Positions 42,191 to 55,800 of a stretch of 64,000 nucleotides of DNA are shown in pieces. The first letter of the stretch is position 1, and each line of letters begins with the position of its first letter. The notes below the pieces were generated by a model that did not search any database, was not told the DNA's origin, and saw only the letters and a list, made by a program, of their open reading frames with translations. The stretch spans positions 434,001-498,000 of the forward strand of contig NBAY01000015.1 in assembly GCA_002794775.1 (NCBI GenBank), read 5' to 3'. The position numbers were made by a program, and so were the translations under genes. The DNA is from Porodaedalea pini (lineage: Eukaryota; Basidiomycota; Agaricomycetes; Hymenochaetales; Hymenochaetaceae).

Positions 42191-42342
42191 ACGGTGAGCG
42201 CTGCGGAAAATTCGGAAGAATTGCCTTGGGATGGGGAACCGAGTACTGTATCTTGCAGGAGGTGGAAGGAGCGCAACGACTGCCCCTCAAAATCTTGGCG
42301 TGCGAGGCGAGAAGGCCCAGAGTTTTCCGCAGCGCTCACCGT
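42191..42342. repeat. Short element with perfect 20-bp inverted ends
   Basis: ACGGTGAGCGCTGCGGAAAA at 42191-42210 is the exact reverse complement of 42323-42342, with 112 bp between. It may be a miniature inverted-repeat element or a hairpin-forming transcript. No clear target-site duplication was seen. Confidence 0.65.
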
Positions 42343-42982
42343 AAAGTATGACATGGTGTTTTAGTTGAAATAACCGGGTTTTCGCCGACAAAATCCTATC
42401 ATGAGGGGATGCGTTATGAGAGTTTCTACTTTGAACAACTCCGATAAGATGCAGCACCGTTAGTGTGTGTACCGAAAAGTGCAGCATTGTTGAGGCGGAA
42501 GTTGTCTGCAGAAATGAGTGGATATTCAACGAGCCCCATAAATTATATTACGCCTAGGACAAGATCTTCACGGCCAATTGGGTGCAAGAAGGATGATGGA
42601 TGGTTGAATTATAACCACATGGCCGACGTCTCCATGCATGACGAAGCGACGCATCGGCACGGCGGCCAGCCCCACAAGGTCCATGCCTCGAACTTACTGA
42701 GGACTTGTACGGGCCATAGCAGTCTCGTCCTCCAGCAATCCAGCTTTCCTGAAGCTGAACGCCTTGGATAGCTCTCGGGTCCTATTGCACCGGATTTGCG
42801 CTGTCGCGCACTGTTAGTCCCTGTGGGCGTGGGTCTTCCATCGAACTGTTCCACGCCATCTGCAAGCCTAAACGCTCGATTAGATTCCCGCTTACAAAGC
42901 ACATTCTTACAGCCAAGGCACATATAAATCCAGGGCACGCAGGAGCTGTGGACAGTACCCGCTTTTCTCCATCGCTTCAGTC

Positions 42983-45900
42983 ATGTCTGCTGCTGGCCAC
43001 CAACCGCATCCCAGCGGGATGTCCGACGGCAACTACCCATCGCTCCCCGAGCCGCTGGTCGACGAGCTCCAGCAGCTGCTGCACGGGCAGGTATTCGCGC
43101 GGACGGACAAGGAGTGAGTAAGGCCTTTCCTGGCGCTGCATTCGATCGTAGCCCCCGCTCGATCCCTCGCCGTAGACTATAGACTCTGACACCTATTTGA
43201 TCTGCGGCGCAGATTCCAGCCTCGGACGACGATCTTCAACGGCAATGTTGTAACACCCGCGAAGGCTGTTGTCATTCCCGCCAGTGCGTCCGATGTGAGC
43301 CTGTGAGTTTTGTTTCGAAACCGAATGCCCGCACTAGCTCCTCCAGAGTCAACCACGTTCACGTGACATATTCCCACTCTCCTTCGCTCCAGTTCTGTGT
43401 CCAGCACCAACCGCAAGCGCGCGCAGAACTGCAGTTTTCGATTTTTCTTTCGAAGTTCGAGGAGCAAAGGAATGTCATGGTGGTGGTTGACTACGGTCGA
43501 GACTACTCTGTCCTTTTGGTTACGGATGCTAATCTTATTTTCTGTTATTTCAGGGTGCTGAAGTTCTGTACCAAGCATGGTCTCTTGCCATCCATCAAAG
43601 CCGGCGGCTACGGTACCGCAGGATGGTCAATCAACGGAGACATCGTCGTCGATCTCAGCAAGCTCAACGACATCGACATCGAAACACCCTCGCCTGACGG
43701 CAGCTTCATCAGTCTCAAAGACACACCCCTCCCAAACTCAAAGGGCAAAGCGAAGATATCAGGACCGTCGCTCGCCCAACTGACCAGCCCGCCCACTTCC
43801 GAATCGAACACGAACGCAAATCCAGGAAAACGACGACGGAGCTCGGAAGTTGTTTTCGAATCGGGCCTCCCGCGCGACCCGCTCGTCGCCAGGTTCCTCC
43901 GCATGGGCGACCTCCCGCCGCGCGCGATCCGCCGGCGGCTTGATGCCGCTTCTAGTACGCCCACTTCCACTGTAGCTGAACCCGAGTCCTACTCCCGTGT
44001 ACCTGCGGGAGCGGAGAGTATGACGCGCCAGTCGTCCTCTGAAAGCCAGAAGACGGGTCGAACGCTGTCCAACGACGGCTCCTCGACCTCCACTTCGACC
44101 TCAACCTCAACTTCGGCCTCTACCTCGCTCACCGCACCGAGCTCGGCGCCCACTTCGCCTGAGACCAGAGCCGACGAATCCGACGAGAAGCTCGAAGGTG
44201 CGGACGCGTTGGGTGTTATCGCCTCTGTCTCCGCAGGCCTTTACGACCAGCGCAGTGCCGCCGCGCACTTGCTCCAGGATGCGCAGTTGGAGTTGGAGAC
44301 GCCGATGCAGACTCCGCACGCTGAGCAGCCACCTCCGTCGCGCACGCCGTCATTCAGCGTCCGTTCGGAGGACCCGTTCGGGTACATGTCTGCTGCTCCC
44401 AGCGCCCCTCCTTCGCTTTCTTCTGTGGGCCCACCGCGTGGATATGAGCAGCCTGTTTTCCAGACTGGTTCTTCTACTGCTGCCGCGAGGTCTCCTGCAT
44501 CTTCTGGATCTTCGGGTGTCGCGATGCTGGTCGATGGCACTGCAGAAGGACAGAGTCCCTTCCTCGACAGTTCACCAAGGCCATCATTTTTGTCAGCTGT
44601 GTGTAAGCTGATATATCAACTAAATAGCATTTGCTAACGGTCATGGCGCAGGCGACTACCCCGATCCACCCGAATGCATTCGTTTCCTTTGGCGCAGGCG
44701 TAAAGCAGAAAGACATCGACCTCTTTACCGCGGCTCACCCGCTTCCCGCAACTTCCGCAAGCGGCAGCGTCTCCAGCATCGCGTACCATGTCCCTCTGTT
44801 CGTTTTCCCTCGTCAAGAATTTTTTTAATGAGTCTGCTAATGTATTCATGCAGAGCGGCTCACCCTGTAGGCTCAAGCGTGATGATACTCGGTGGCTTCG
44901 GCTTCCTCTCGCGTCTGTATGGACTGTCGATCGACGCGCTGGTCGAAGTGGAGATGGTGCTTGCGGATGGAAGCATCGTATTTGTCAATGAAAAGGATCA
45001 CCCTGGTCCGTTCCAGTACTATTTTCATTAGTCTGCACTAATGAGCGTGCTCAGATCTGTGGTGGGCCCTCCGCGGCGCGGGGCCTGCATTCGGGGTGGT
45101 GACTCGTTACAAAGCAATGGCCTACCCAGTCCCCGTCGTCTTCGCCGGGAACCTCATCTAGTCAGCCTTCTCCTTTCACCCCATTAATTACCGCTTACCG
45201 CATCCCCTCTCGCATTTTCACAGCAACTTTCGCGCCGCCACCGCCGCCTCGCTCATTAAGCATTTCCGCGACTGCGTCAAAGCGGCACCGCGCGAGCTGT
45301 ACGCGAACGTGCTGTTGACCGCGGGCCCTGCAGATAAAGGCTCGCTGATCGTGGTGCAGTTGTGCTACATCGGCGCGCAGGAGAAGGGCAGGGCGTTCCT
45401 CCAGGCGATCGCGAGCTGGGACGGCGAGCCGTGCCTCTTAAACGAGGTCAGCGAGAAGAGCTTCTTGTCACAGCAGGATAGCGTCGCGCAAATTCTGAGA
45501 GGAAAAGGTGCGTGACTGCTTTGTCTTTTTTAATGGAGTCATGTTGCCTTCGTTGGCCTTCATTTGCTGATGTTCCTTGTTCGCTTCATAGCCGGCCGAC
45601 AGTGGTATATCCGATCGGCTCTGATCACTTCACTCCCGGACGAGGTCATCCACAAGACGGTCAACGACTTCGCGGACACGCCTGTCGGCTGCAGTGAGTC
45701 TCCGCATTTTCACCCCCCCCCCCAACCGTTGTACGTCAGAGCGTTTTTCTAACACGGACTGGTTTCACGTCACGTCAGCCTGGCTTTTCGAACTCGCCGG
45801 AGGGGCAGTGGCGGACGCGGAAGACACGTGTCTGCCGAAGGCCCAACGCGAGGCAGGCTTCACCATCGCCGCGTTCCACCAGTGGGAGCTCGACGATGAT

Positions 45901-46356
45901 GACCCGCTGTGCGTTACGACCGCCGAGAACGTACGTTCTCCCGCTTTCTTCCCGGTTCCATCACATCCCATATTGATTGATTGATTGATTGATCGTGTAT
46001 TTGTATTTGTAGTGGATAGACGAGACGTTGTCGCCCGTGTCAACCGGTGGACCCTACCCAGCAGTGAGTCTTTTATCCCATCCATCCTCACGATAAGGGA
46101 TCGATCATATGGCCCGTCAACTGACCCTCTTCCTTAACCTCTTCTTCTCCGTCAGTTCCTCGGCCGCCACGAGAAGGCGCAACGCATCATGGGCTGCTAC
46201 GGCGAGAACTGGGCGCGTTTATGCGAGGTCAAGCGGAAGTACGACCCGCACGGCCTCTTCAGCAACACGTTCTGGCCGCTCGACGTCGATGGAAATACGC
46301 TCGAGCCGTGCTTGCGCGAGCCTGCCTCGCCTATCATGCAGCCTCGTGAACTCTGA
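42983..46356 (+). CDS. FAD-binding PCMH/BBE oxidoreductase with large disordered insertion
   Basis: The family covalently or tightly binds FAD and oxidises sugars, alcohols or alkaloid-like substrates. The start is MSAAGHQPHPSGMSDGNYPS. The FAD part includes NVVTPAKAVVIPASASDV, then GLLPSIKAGGYGTAGWSING and DIVVDLSKLNDIDIETP. About 270 residues of Ser/Thr/Pro-rich sequence follow (about 43,700-44,610), with GKRRRSS and an STSTSTSTSTS tract. The FAD fold then resumes: HPNAFVSFGAGVKQKDIDLF, GSSVMILGGFGFLSRLYGLS, DLWWALRGAGPAFGVVTRYK. The C-terminal BBE segment reads YGENWARLCEVKRKYDPHGL then FSNTFWPLDVDG. No signal peptide is visible, so it is probably intracellular. It ends at TGA 46,354-46,356, convergent with the RhoGEF gene 375 bp away. 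About eight introns. The substrate is unknown. Confidence 0.82.
45973..45993. repeat. TTGA microsatellite inside an intron
   Basis: About five TTGA units within an intron of the FAD oxidoreductase gene. Confidence 0.8.
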
Positions 46357-46731
46357 TCTTGTTTTTTTTTTCTTTTTGAAGATGAAAATTTACCCGGATG
46401 TTATGTATATATATCACCTTTTGTATGAGGGGCTACTACTATTGTATGTGACTTTTTTTTTTAAATTTGTGATCCACACGAAAACGTGTGTTTTGTTTGC
46501 GCAAAGACAGTGGTATTGTTGCTTTCAACGTGCTGGTGCAAAACATGGGGTCTAATGCCCTACTATACATGATGTGATACTGGTTACAGTGACTGACTGG
46601 ATCCCATTAATATTGTCTATCGCTGAGAAAGAAAGCAGGGGAAGGATACTATGAGATATAAAAGGATGAAAGGAAAAACAAAACAGAACAAGATCGGATA
46701 ACATGGACAGCACATAAGAGCGAGAGAAACA

Positions 46732-49700
46732 TCATGATACAGGAACCAAAAAACTTGCGAGCGCCAGTCCGATGTCTCCATCTTCGTTTTTCAGGACAAG
46801 CAGACAGTCGTCTTCGCCTTCGTCGAGATCCATGCATAGCCCCTCGAACTGCGACGGGTGACCTAGCTCGGATAGAACACCGAACATGTCTCCTTCATGA
46901 AGGTGCAGGAACGGCAGCTCCATGTACGTTGCGCCGTCCGGAGGAGAACAGGGATGGATGGCACTGACATAATACATAGATGGCGAGTTGGGAGGCGGGG
47001 TGAGATCGATGTGGAGTGGTACTGGCGGAACGGGAGAGCCATTTGAATCTAGAACATGGAAGTGTCCGTGGCTGGTGTTTTGCGTAAAGCTGCGCTGAGA
47101 TCGTTGCGAGCTGACAGACTTTTGTGAAGGAGAGCGACGCAAAGGCGTGCGGAGCGTCTCGCTCAGTCTCTGGCTGAGACTCGAGCTACGTGACTTCCGC
47201 CCTCGAACATCATTCCGCGAGTCAATCGACTCCGTGTATTCCCGTATAGCCGAGTGTGAAGAATATGTCGCATATATGTTCAATGAATGTTGAGATGAAG
47301 ACGCTGGCAACGGAGAAGTGTTGGTGCGGGCCTTTAAGCGGCCCAGAGTGTCGGGCGTGCGCGGCCGTGACTTACCCCGCTGAGACGATGGAATAGTCGG
47401 TACGCTTTCTGTTGAGGAAGATGAACGCAGCTTTCGCGGGGCAGAAGAATCCAAGGATCCGAAGCTGCGATGGCGTGATGACAACCCGGAAAAGGAGGAG
47501 GACGGGGAGTTAGGTAGCGGAGTTATGTGGGGAAGAGAGGAATCCATACTGAAGCTGTCGGTGGTTGTGGGTGGCCCTGATGTTCGCGAGCGAGCTTGCT
47601 TGAAGGAGGGCTTTTCTCGTTTTAGGATAGTCAATTTGCTTATCGATTCTTCGACTTCACTGTACCGAGCCCACCAGAGCGTTAGCGTCTCTTCACAGCC
47701 AGCATTCGTCTCGCCCTCCATCCTTAAGCAATCCCACAGCGTTCCCCATTGATCCCGGACTGTACTCCAAAACTCCGTCTGCCGACGAGCGAACTGACGA
47801 ATGCACATCACGATCCCTTTGTCAAGGAGGTCAAGATACTTCGGCAGATCGGTGGCAAGCTGTCCACGCAAAGCCAAATAATTCTGGGACGCCTCGATCA
47901 AACGACGATGACGGCCGATTCTTCGAGTAATTGAGGTTGAGCAGCGCGTTATGTAGAGGTTCAAGGGCATGCATCGCTGCCAACAGTCGGAGCGGCGACT
48001 TCGAAGTGTCGAGCAGGCCCGCGAGTTCCGGAAGAAGCTCTTTCGCCACCAAGTCGTCGAGTTCCTGACAGAGGGGCATAAGCCTCATGTCGATAACGTC
48101 CATGAACGCGTTAAATGCCTCGGATGGCTGCTCCTCGCTGATTCCAATCGTCTTCCCGAAATCGATTGCCCATGCTCGCAGATGCGTCTGCGTCGCACGC
48201 ACGGTCTGGGCCCAGCCAACAATGTCCTTCGCAAATTCACGCACAAACCCTTCGCACTTCTTGAGCTGCTTCTCCTGTTCGGTCACGCGAGCAGATTCCT
48301 CGTTGTTCTCCTCCTTCGGCCGAGAAGCGCGAAGGCCCATCCCTATGCTCTTCATGCGCCCGACGCCAACCTGCGCGGTCTTTCCAATACTGAGCTTCTT
48401 CTGCAACGGCGCCGGCTTGCCCATGTCTGTCTTCCCTGTCAGCACCTCTTTTACGACCTCCATCCGGCGCCGCCCTTCATTCACTCCCCGTGCGACCTCT
48501 TCCATTCGATCGCGCGCCTTCTTGAGGTTTTCCTTGTCGCCATGGTTATCCGGCGTCTGCTCAATGACCGTCGCGAGAAGCAGAGAGTATTTGAGGAGGC
48601 GCTGTACCGGCTTGATTAGAAGTGATGGTAGATCCCAGGCGTGCGTCACCGACGAAGCGAGGTTCTGCGTCTGTGCCAAATAATTGGCCAGTGCTGGTGT
48701 CCGAGGTAACGCGTTCAGGTGTTTCAGCGCACTCGGATGCTTAGTGATGTAGTGCATGTAAGGCGGCTCCATTTGAGGTATCTGGTTTGTGTTTTACGTC
48801 CGTATGAGCATTTTTAAGAGTGTAAGATTAGAACCACGAACAACATCAAGGAACAGGGCTCCAACCCAATCTTCGCCCTTCCCATCCTCTAATACGTCAC
48901 CGAGGGCTTCCTGCAGGCGCTCCGAAAACATATCCGAGAACACTGCCAGTTCCGTAATGTTCCCGAATATTATACGCACGTCATCCTTTGTCATTGGCGG
49001 ACCGTAGTGGTTAGAGCTCGAGGAAGATTCGGAGGATATGGACAGTGTGCGAGCCGACGAGCCAGATGAGCTTGGAGGCGTCGCCGGCCTGGGAAGGTGA
49101 AACGGCGCTTGTTTTCCTAAAGATAAGTTTGGTCAAGAATTATTGCAGCTTCAATAGTAAGCTAGAATACATACCGAGCGCCATCGGAATGTGTACATTT
49201 CGTATAAACGCCAAATCAGATGCATACGCTCGCTCGGAAGAAAGCAGCTCCTTCAGAGCATGCTCTCGCTTTGTGATAACCGGCGCCGACGGTGCTAGAG
49301 TTACCACAGTAGATGTTTCCGATGCGATAGAGTTCAAACCGATTGTTGCCGTGGGGGAACTGAGAGGTGAATCATCCTCCGGGGGAACTGGGAGTGGTTT
49401 TTCGTCGGACAGAGAAAAATTGTCGGGTATGAGCGTCTCCGACGCAGGCGTGGGAGGCATAATTGGCGTATTCAGAGCGTACTGGTCAAGCAACGCAGTG
49501 AGTGAGGCTACGCTCTTCTTGCGGTTGGCGATGGTATCGAGGTTATCCGTCCGGAGTGTCATCATTGTATCCCGGCGGGTATACAGATCCACGAGTGTGG
49601 TGAAAGACGATACGCTTTTTGGTGATGGTCGCAAAGGTGAGCGAGGAGGGGGCGGTGGAGGTGGAATCAGGGGCGGGGCTTTCCGCGAGGGAGACAACAT

Positions 49701-49865
49701 TGGAAGAGACTCGTCCTTTGGACTGATGGGAGGAGTTATGGGTTTCTGGTCCTCTAGCCGAGGTGGAGGAAACGAAGGCGGATGGAGAATTCCACCCATG
49801 CGGCGAGAACGAGGGCCACCGGAAGCATTCGACGGGAATGTGACGAGCCCGTGCACGTTTGCCAT
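46732..49865 (-). CDS. DH-BAR RhoGEF (Gef1/Tuba-like), with a 1-base frameshift
   Basis: Such proteins activate Rho/Cdc42 GTPases and bind curved membranes. The start is MANVHGLVTFPSNASGGPRS. A Pro-rich N-terminus (LIPPPPPPPRSPLRPSP) precedes the DH domain: KREHALKELLSSERAYASDL, VRIIFGNITELAVFSDMFSE, LPSLLIKPVQRLLKYSLLLA. The BAR region includes CEGFVREFAKDIVGWAQTV and HALEPLHNALLNLNYSKNRP, then RLIEASQNYLALRGQLATDL and FARRQTEFWSTVRDQW. The last two blocks lie in different frames, with no room for an intron. A single extra T (TTTG for TTG; 47,900-47,902) would explain it. A Ser-rich linker leads to an SH3-like end (LPFLHLHEGDMFGVLSELG) and the stop at 46,732. I cannot tell whether the shift is real or a sequencing error. 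Confidence 0.85.
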
Positions 49866-52800
49866 TACACGTTTAGATGAAACGATCGCGTTCAATGGGT
49901 TGGGTGGATTACTGTTTGTTTCTCTACCGGCGTGCGCGAGCGTACACGTGAATTTACGTGAACAGCGGTAATTAAGTTCCAAGCAGCCTATCGGGACCCC
50001 GAAAGATACGATACCGGAACCAAGGTTGACAGGAGGATGAAGGTTATTAAGCAGTAGACGCAGATTATTGAATGCAAGGTAAGAATGGTAATTCTGAAAT
50101 GAAGCTGAGTATCAAATGAATTTCTAGCTGCAAATTGTGTCTCACAGTAAACCGCTTTCTGCACTAAAACTGAATAGAAAGCGCAAGATGAAAATCGAGA
50201 ATATAATAATCTTGCGGGTGCGTGAAGATGAAGTGCAAAGAGGACAGGGACGAGGACGCCAATAGCTTCAGTCTTGAAGTACGCAGTACAAGCCACGCGT
50301 TCGAGGGTGCTAACGCGTTCAACACAAACGCACAACGATGAGGGAGACTTTGAGAGGTTCAGTGATGGGACCCTAAAGCCACCAAGCTCGTGTTTCGACG
50401 GAAAGGTTCAGCAGAGCTAGACGGTCCGAGGAAACTCATGTAAGCCGCATGTCCTTAACTTTGTGGATCACTTCTAATCTTGAGCTCGCACCTTCATTCC
50501 TCGCGCACTCCGCCTTGCAGAGTCGATAAGATGGGCACTTTCGTTCTTCGGACCTTCGACAAGACCTAGCTCGAAATCTGATACGTTCCGCGGTTGAGTC
50601 TGAGCTTCAGACGCGCCAAGGTCCCCGGTACTTCTTGAAGCGATGATTTCACGCGACGACGATATGGTGTGAAAGAGAGATGGATCGCCTGCCAGCTGGC
50701 GATGACTGCGCGTTTCCGAGAGTAGAAAGAAAGAGGATAAGCAGTCCACGTCGACTGTCGAGCTGGTGGCCAGACTCAGTACAACACGATCGAACGCGGT
50801 AAGTTATGTAAGCGGGCTTGAGAGCACGTGAGCCGAGTTATCTCCGCTCCGAAAACAAGCCTGAGGTGCCAGGCATCCGTCACGGTGGCGAACAAAGTAA
50901 GATCATACTAATGGAGCAAGTAATACTGAATTCACTCAGCCGTAGGACGAGCAGATTTAATTTCTAGGAAGTCAATTCATAAACAATATAACGTTTCATA
51001 TTTATTTCATGCATATCCAAAGCACAGTGAACGTATTACTATTAGTCGCGGACTAGGTCTGGTGACCGCTGTGTTCTTCACTTACACTACTACTACGTGC
51101 TCCCCCGGTTATATGAAGAAAGGTCTACCTTTGTTCTGCGTCCGGCGCGTCCAGTGTCAAATACAATATAGCCTCGAAGCAAAGATACAGATGGCGCTTC
51201 ACGGAGAGGAAGTGATGATACAATCACCTCCTCGCATTCATGAGACCCGCGCACGAGTCTCCTAGCCTTTATGCAGTCCTGACGGTTCTCCGAATGACCG
51301 ATGCTATGACGAGGCGCCGCTGGTACTCGGAGGGCATATAATGAGTTATTTCAATTCGAGAACAGGGTACAACTTCACTTCCTTGTATCGAGGTGTTTCT
51401 GCTGGACTCGCCCATGCGTAGGGCCCTTGGGTGATCTGTGGTGCCTTTGAGGGTTGTGATAAGAGCGTTCATAATTCTACTGCATCCGAATGATCACTTT
51501 CGGCATGCAGCGGAAGAAGTCCATGAGTGCATCCAATCTGCGTAGGAGCATCTCCGAATTAGGGTATTAGGAATGAAAATTGACCAAGCGGTGTAACGCT
51601 TTCATCTCATTTGAATTAGAATGCATTACACACAAGACTGTTCCCGCGCGCGCGGACGGCACCCTTTGTCAATGTCTGAACAAGCAAGAAGCATCTGCGG
51701 CAAGGTTTAGGGGGATTCACAGTTATAGCTCTGGGTAATTTCTCCCGTTCAATCGGTCCAGTGCTGTGCTTGGCGGAGGATCTGAAGGGTTGCAGAGAAG
51801 ACAGAAAGGACAAGCACATCCGTTCGAGAAAAGCATCAAAAAGCCGGTCCCGGCACTGCCTCTCGATAGTGTGGTCCCCGCCTCGTATTAGGCATCGACA
51901 GAAGACTGCCAATGTCATCTGTGCGGTGGATCAAGATGCGTACTCAATGTGCCGCGAGCTGTGTACGGACTGTGCTCTCCTAGAGAAAAGAATAATCAGA
52001 ACCCCTCCTTCGTTCTTCGTGCACTCAATAAGCACGGGTCCTGTTTTAACAGCATGAGTCTAGGCGCGCTATTCTCGTGCTGTTCACAAAGAGCAAAAAT
52101 TATGATGTAACTCTCGAAGTCGAAGACCGAGTCTATTTTGCCTGCATTACCCGAGCGATCTCGAATCAGTCCACTAAAAACAGTCTGAAGCTTAAATGAG
52201 ACTTGCCACGTCGTGGCGATCCTGCATAGTAGCAGGCTCCGAAAGGTGTTCTATATCAATGGCTGGAGGCGTCTCTTGCCACTGTAACTGAGAAACCCTT
52301 CCTGTCCATCTTGTTCTAGCAGGGAAGTTCGGATACACCACGGGCTTTGATCGACCATGCATTGTTATCCAACTCTGAGAAAGGTAATCACTTGTACATG
52401 TCTGTGACGTTTAGCGAAGATCTCTGGGAAAGAAGATCGATGGCTATACGCACCCTCTCTCCTATCTCAGTTCACCGCCAGGAAGGTATGGGTGCGTCTG
52501 ATACATAAAATACCAATGGACGGAAATATAAGAAGCAGATGTCTTCTTGCGACAGTATCGGGGGTTTGTGAATAGGAGTCAAGTCGACGATGGCATCTGA
52601 ACTCCTTCGCGGTACGGCCTTGAATGGGAAAGCTAGTATCGACGAGCGTGGAGTCGCGGACGAGTTTGAGTAAAGAGAAGACGAAGCTAATGCATATGAG
52701 GCATAAATTTGCATGGCTTATTGCAGTTGAAATCACTTCGCGGGTAAAATTTCAATTCCAAAGGGTGTTGGGCAGCAAAGAAAGATTCAGAACGCCTTGC

Positions 52801-55800
52801 CGACTCAAAATTAGGTAAATGTATCACGTGATGTTTATGATTTTGCCCTGACTTCGGAAGCAGTATATACTACGGAACTACCAGTCAACTCTTTACACTT
52901 GACCGCAAAAAGATCTGTACGATCTGTCATAAATTGCTGTCTCCTACCAGCAAATAACCATATCTAATACTGCTTCTGTCCTTTGGCGTCTGAATTACTT
53001 CTGATCTTGCCGATGCAACATAACTTGGAAGTCCTTAGTGATCGAGCTCGAGCGGCTTGTGCAGGAAATAAACACGATCAAGCTCGGGTTGAATTTTTTT
53101 CCTCGCTCTCTTATTGGTTTTAGATGTTCTGGTGGGAATTGATAAAGCGGATCGAGTCCAGAACGTATCTTGGTCAGTAATGCACCGCAATTGAAAGGCC
53201 ACTCATTTGCTCCGGGGTGTCAAATAGAAGAGCACTGGACAGGCTTACGCCGAATACCTACAACCAGTACATATCTTGACTTGGAGTCACTTCTGTGTGG
53301 CGCATTTGCCCTTCAAGCGGACGGAAACAATAACTTCCTAACCTGGGCGTACAGACTTTGAAGAAGCGCGGCCACTTTCTTATCGGTGCCAAGGGAAGCT
53401 ACGCGTTGGTGAATATTAATGCTTTATCGAGAACAACGTTTAATATGGCTTTTAAAGATTTGTACTGAATGAGGCAAAAGGCTTCAAAAGGACAAATGAT
53501 GTCTTATACTTCTGGCTCATGACGTTCTTCATACGCATTAGTTGCTTAACCCGTTCTATCACGGTCTGTCGGTCCATAATGCATGAGCCTCGCACCGCAT
53601 ACGATCTTGAGCTTGACTCTGAGCGGTACTTTTGGAGCAAACAGAGACTTCTCGTATAGCTTGAATAAACGCGCAGTTCTATTGCTACCTCCCTTGAAAT
53701 CATTTTTAGGAACACTCGCAGTCTATGGATGATGCCACAGCTCCAAATTCATGTGATGCATTCGGAGCATGTGTGAAAAGCTCAGGCCTAAGGACTTTGA
53801 AGGGGAACTCGGCCTTAAACAGCCCTCAGTCTCAGGAGTATACCTGCTTGCACCTTAGATTTCTCCTTATCCTCGGTGTAGAACGGGTCTATGGCTCCAA
53901 TCTCATAACGTGGTCGCACTGGCAGTGCCGGCATACTTAGTCAAAGAAGACGTGGCACCATATGCCTCCAATCTCATGTGCCTCGGTTTAGAATATCCTC
54001 ATTGCTTCCTCCGCCGGTCGAGAAGAAGCAGAATCAGACCATATTGTTCAGGAGTTTGGCTGAAAGCATTCCACTTTACAAATCAATCCCTGGTCAGGTT
54101 CTCCGTTGTTGACGGAAGAAAGGACTGTTGTCCACTCTGATTGATACCAACGAGCACTGGGATAGTTCTCCGAGATCACCGTATTTTGTTCTGGGGTCCA
54201 AGATCACCATTTTCAAGTTCTCCCAAACAGAGGGCCATAAACTTTTAGATTTTGTAGCAAGAACGAACTGCTTGACGCAGAGGAAGATAGGTTGTTGTAC
54301 GGTCCATCTATACACGCCATCTTTATACCTCAAACAACAGCCTCATCCCGTCTCTAAAAATTCTTATTTTTTTCTAAGCTTTAATTCTGTTAGGTTCGCT
54401 TCAATATATATTTTAAACTCCGCGGTCGATCAGCGTCGAAGATCTGCAAAATTGAACATTGTACGAACTTAGCTCTGCAGCAGCTCCTTCTTCATCGCGT
54501 GAATTCAAAAAAACGCTCGCTGACGTCGCGGTGGCATAAAAATTAGCGGAACCGCACAAACTTTGCGATCTACTTCCAGCTCCGTGCGTGACCACCTCGA
54601 GGCAAGGCGCTCAAGTTGAAGCAAGGTAACGTAAGTTCTGCCTAGTCCAGAACCGTGATATTCACGCAGGCGGCGGCGTTCACATGCACCCACAGTAGTC
54701 TTATCTTCCCTCGAAGGAACAGCATTTGTTTAGGAGACTAGGAAGAGAGGATCTGGTCTGTCCGGATTCCACTTTTGTTTGATTTATCTTACAATTCGGC
54801 TGATAGATTGGACGATTTTCCCGGCTCGAAGCGTCCCGCCCCTTTGGTCATTTAAAACAGATAAGAACCTGCTGCGAGGCCAAAGCACCGGAAAGCTTTC
54901 GATGGCGTTTTCTTGCGAGCATGCCGAGGGATTAAATCAGCGTGGTCGTAAAGCATATGACGGATGGCTTCGAAACCCTGACTACAATCAGAAATCTTCG
55001 ATGGGCCTATAGTCCTTTTATCCTGTCCTCTCAGTCCCAGCCGCACATGCCCATCTTAACCTTCCGCTCTCCCCGCATGAGAGCCCCGACGCCCATCGCC
55101 CCACTCTCCGACAATGACCCGCAGGAGGTCCGGCGAAGCGTTCTATGTCTTAAGCCCGACATTGGTACATAGCCACGGTGTTGCTACGGTAAGCCATTTT
55201 GACGGCGCCTGCGCTCGACTGGGAGGTCTTTTTTAAACCCCCAGCTTCTCTGTCCAGTCTCGTTTGCTCGGTATACATCTTGTACCGGAGGCTATGACCG
55301 AACCAATATCCGATTGTCTGTTTCTTTCCTTCTAGTAGCTGCCACATACCTCTAACTCGTTTGAATTCAGCCAAAAGGTGTAACACCGAACCTGGAACTG
55401 CATGCTGTGCAGGTTCTCTAGCTTTATTATCCTCTTTCAATGTGGGTGCGGAGCAAAGCATTAGACGCTTAGAATGTCTGCGCATAGTGATCGTGATATG
55501 AAGCCGGGTTTTTTTTGGCAGCCTGCTTTCTCAGATGCTACCTCTTCGCCCCGATATTCTCCTTTATGCTGTGCGGCCAAGGATGACACACTGTCCTCGA
55601 TAGAATCGAACGTGAAAGCAGCGCCTCCTCGCCGATGCCACTCAATTGGATTCTTACCGCCGCCGCCGATCTATGTCGTCACTCGAGTCACTTTCGTTCT
55701 ACTTCCATGTTTGACTGGCATCCGTTTATGCGTTCGAGCCGTTCTTGGTTCCGCAGCTGTATTAGCTTTGAACGAACAGGCTGGAGGTATAGAAAAGGGT

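Larger units (their letters stand above)
41756..42982. other. Intergenic with repeats
   Basis: Contains a GTCGGG-type simple repeat and a 20-bp inverted repeat (listed separately). Frames across it are repeat artefacts. It probably also holds the PMR1 3' flank and the promoter of the FAD oxidoreductase gene. Confidence 0.5.

Noticed and set aside
42012..42364. Overlapping frames on both strands sharing the VSAAENS and FSAALTV motifs
   Set aside because: The shared motifs come from the 20-bp inverted repeat, not from protein homology.
47969..48683. Long plus-strand frames of about 200 codons
   Set aside because: They are antisense shadows of the RhoGEF DH and BAR exons.
51761..52057. Cys-containing frame CAVDQDAYSMCRELCTDC, considered as another zinc cluster
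   Set aside because: Cysteine spacing does not fit Zn2Cys6, and there is no AG acceptor directly before the first Cys as in the local family.
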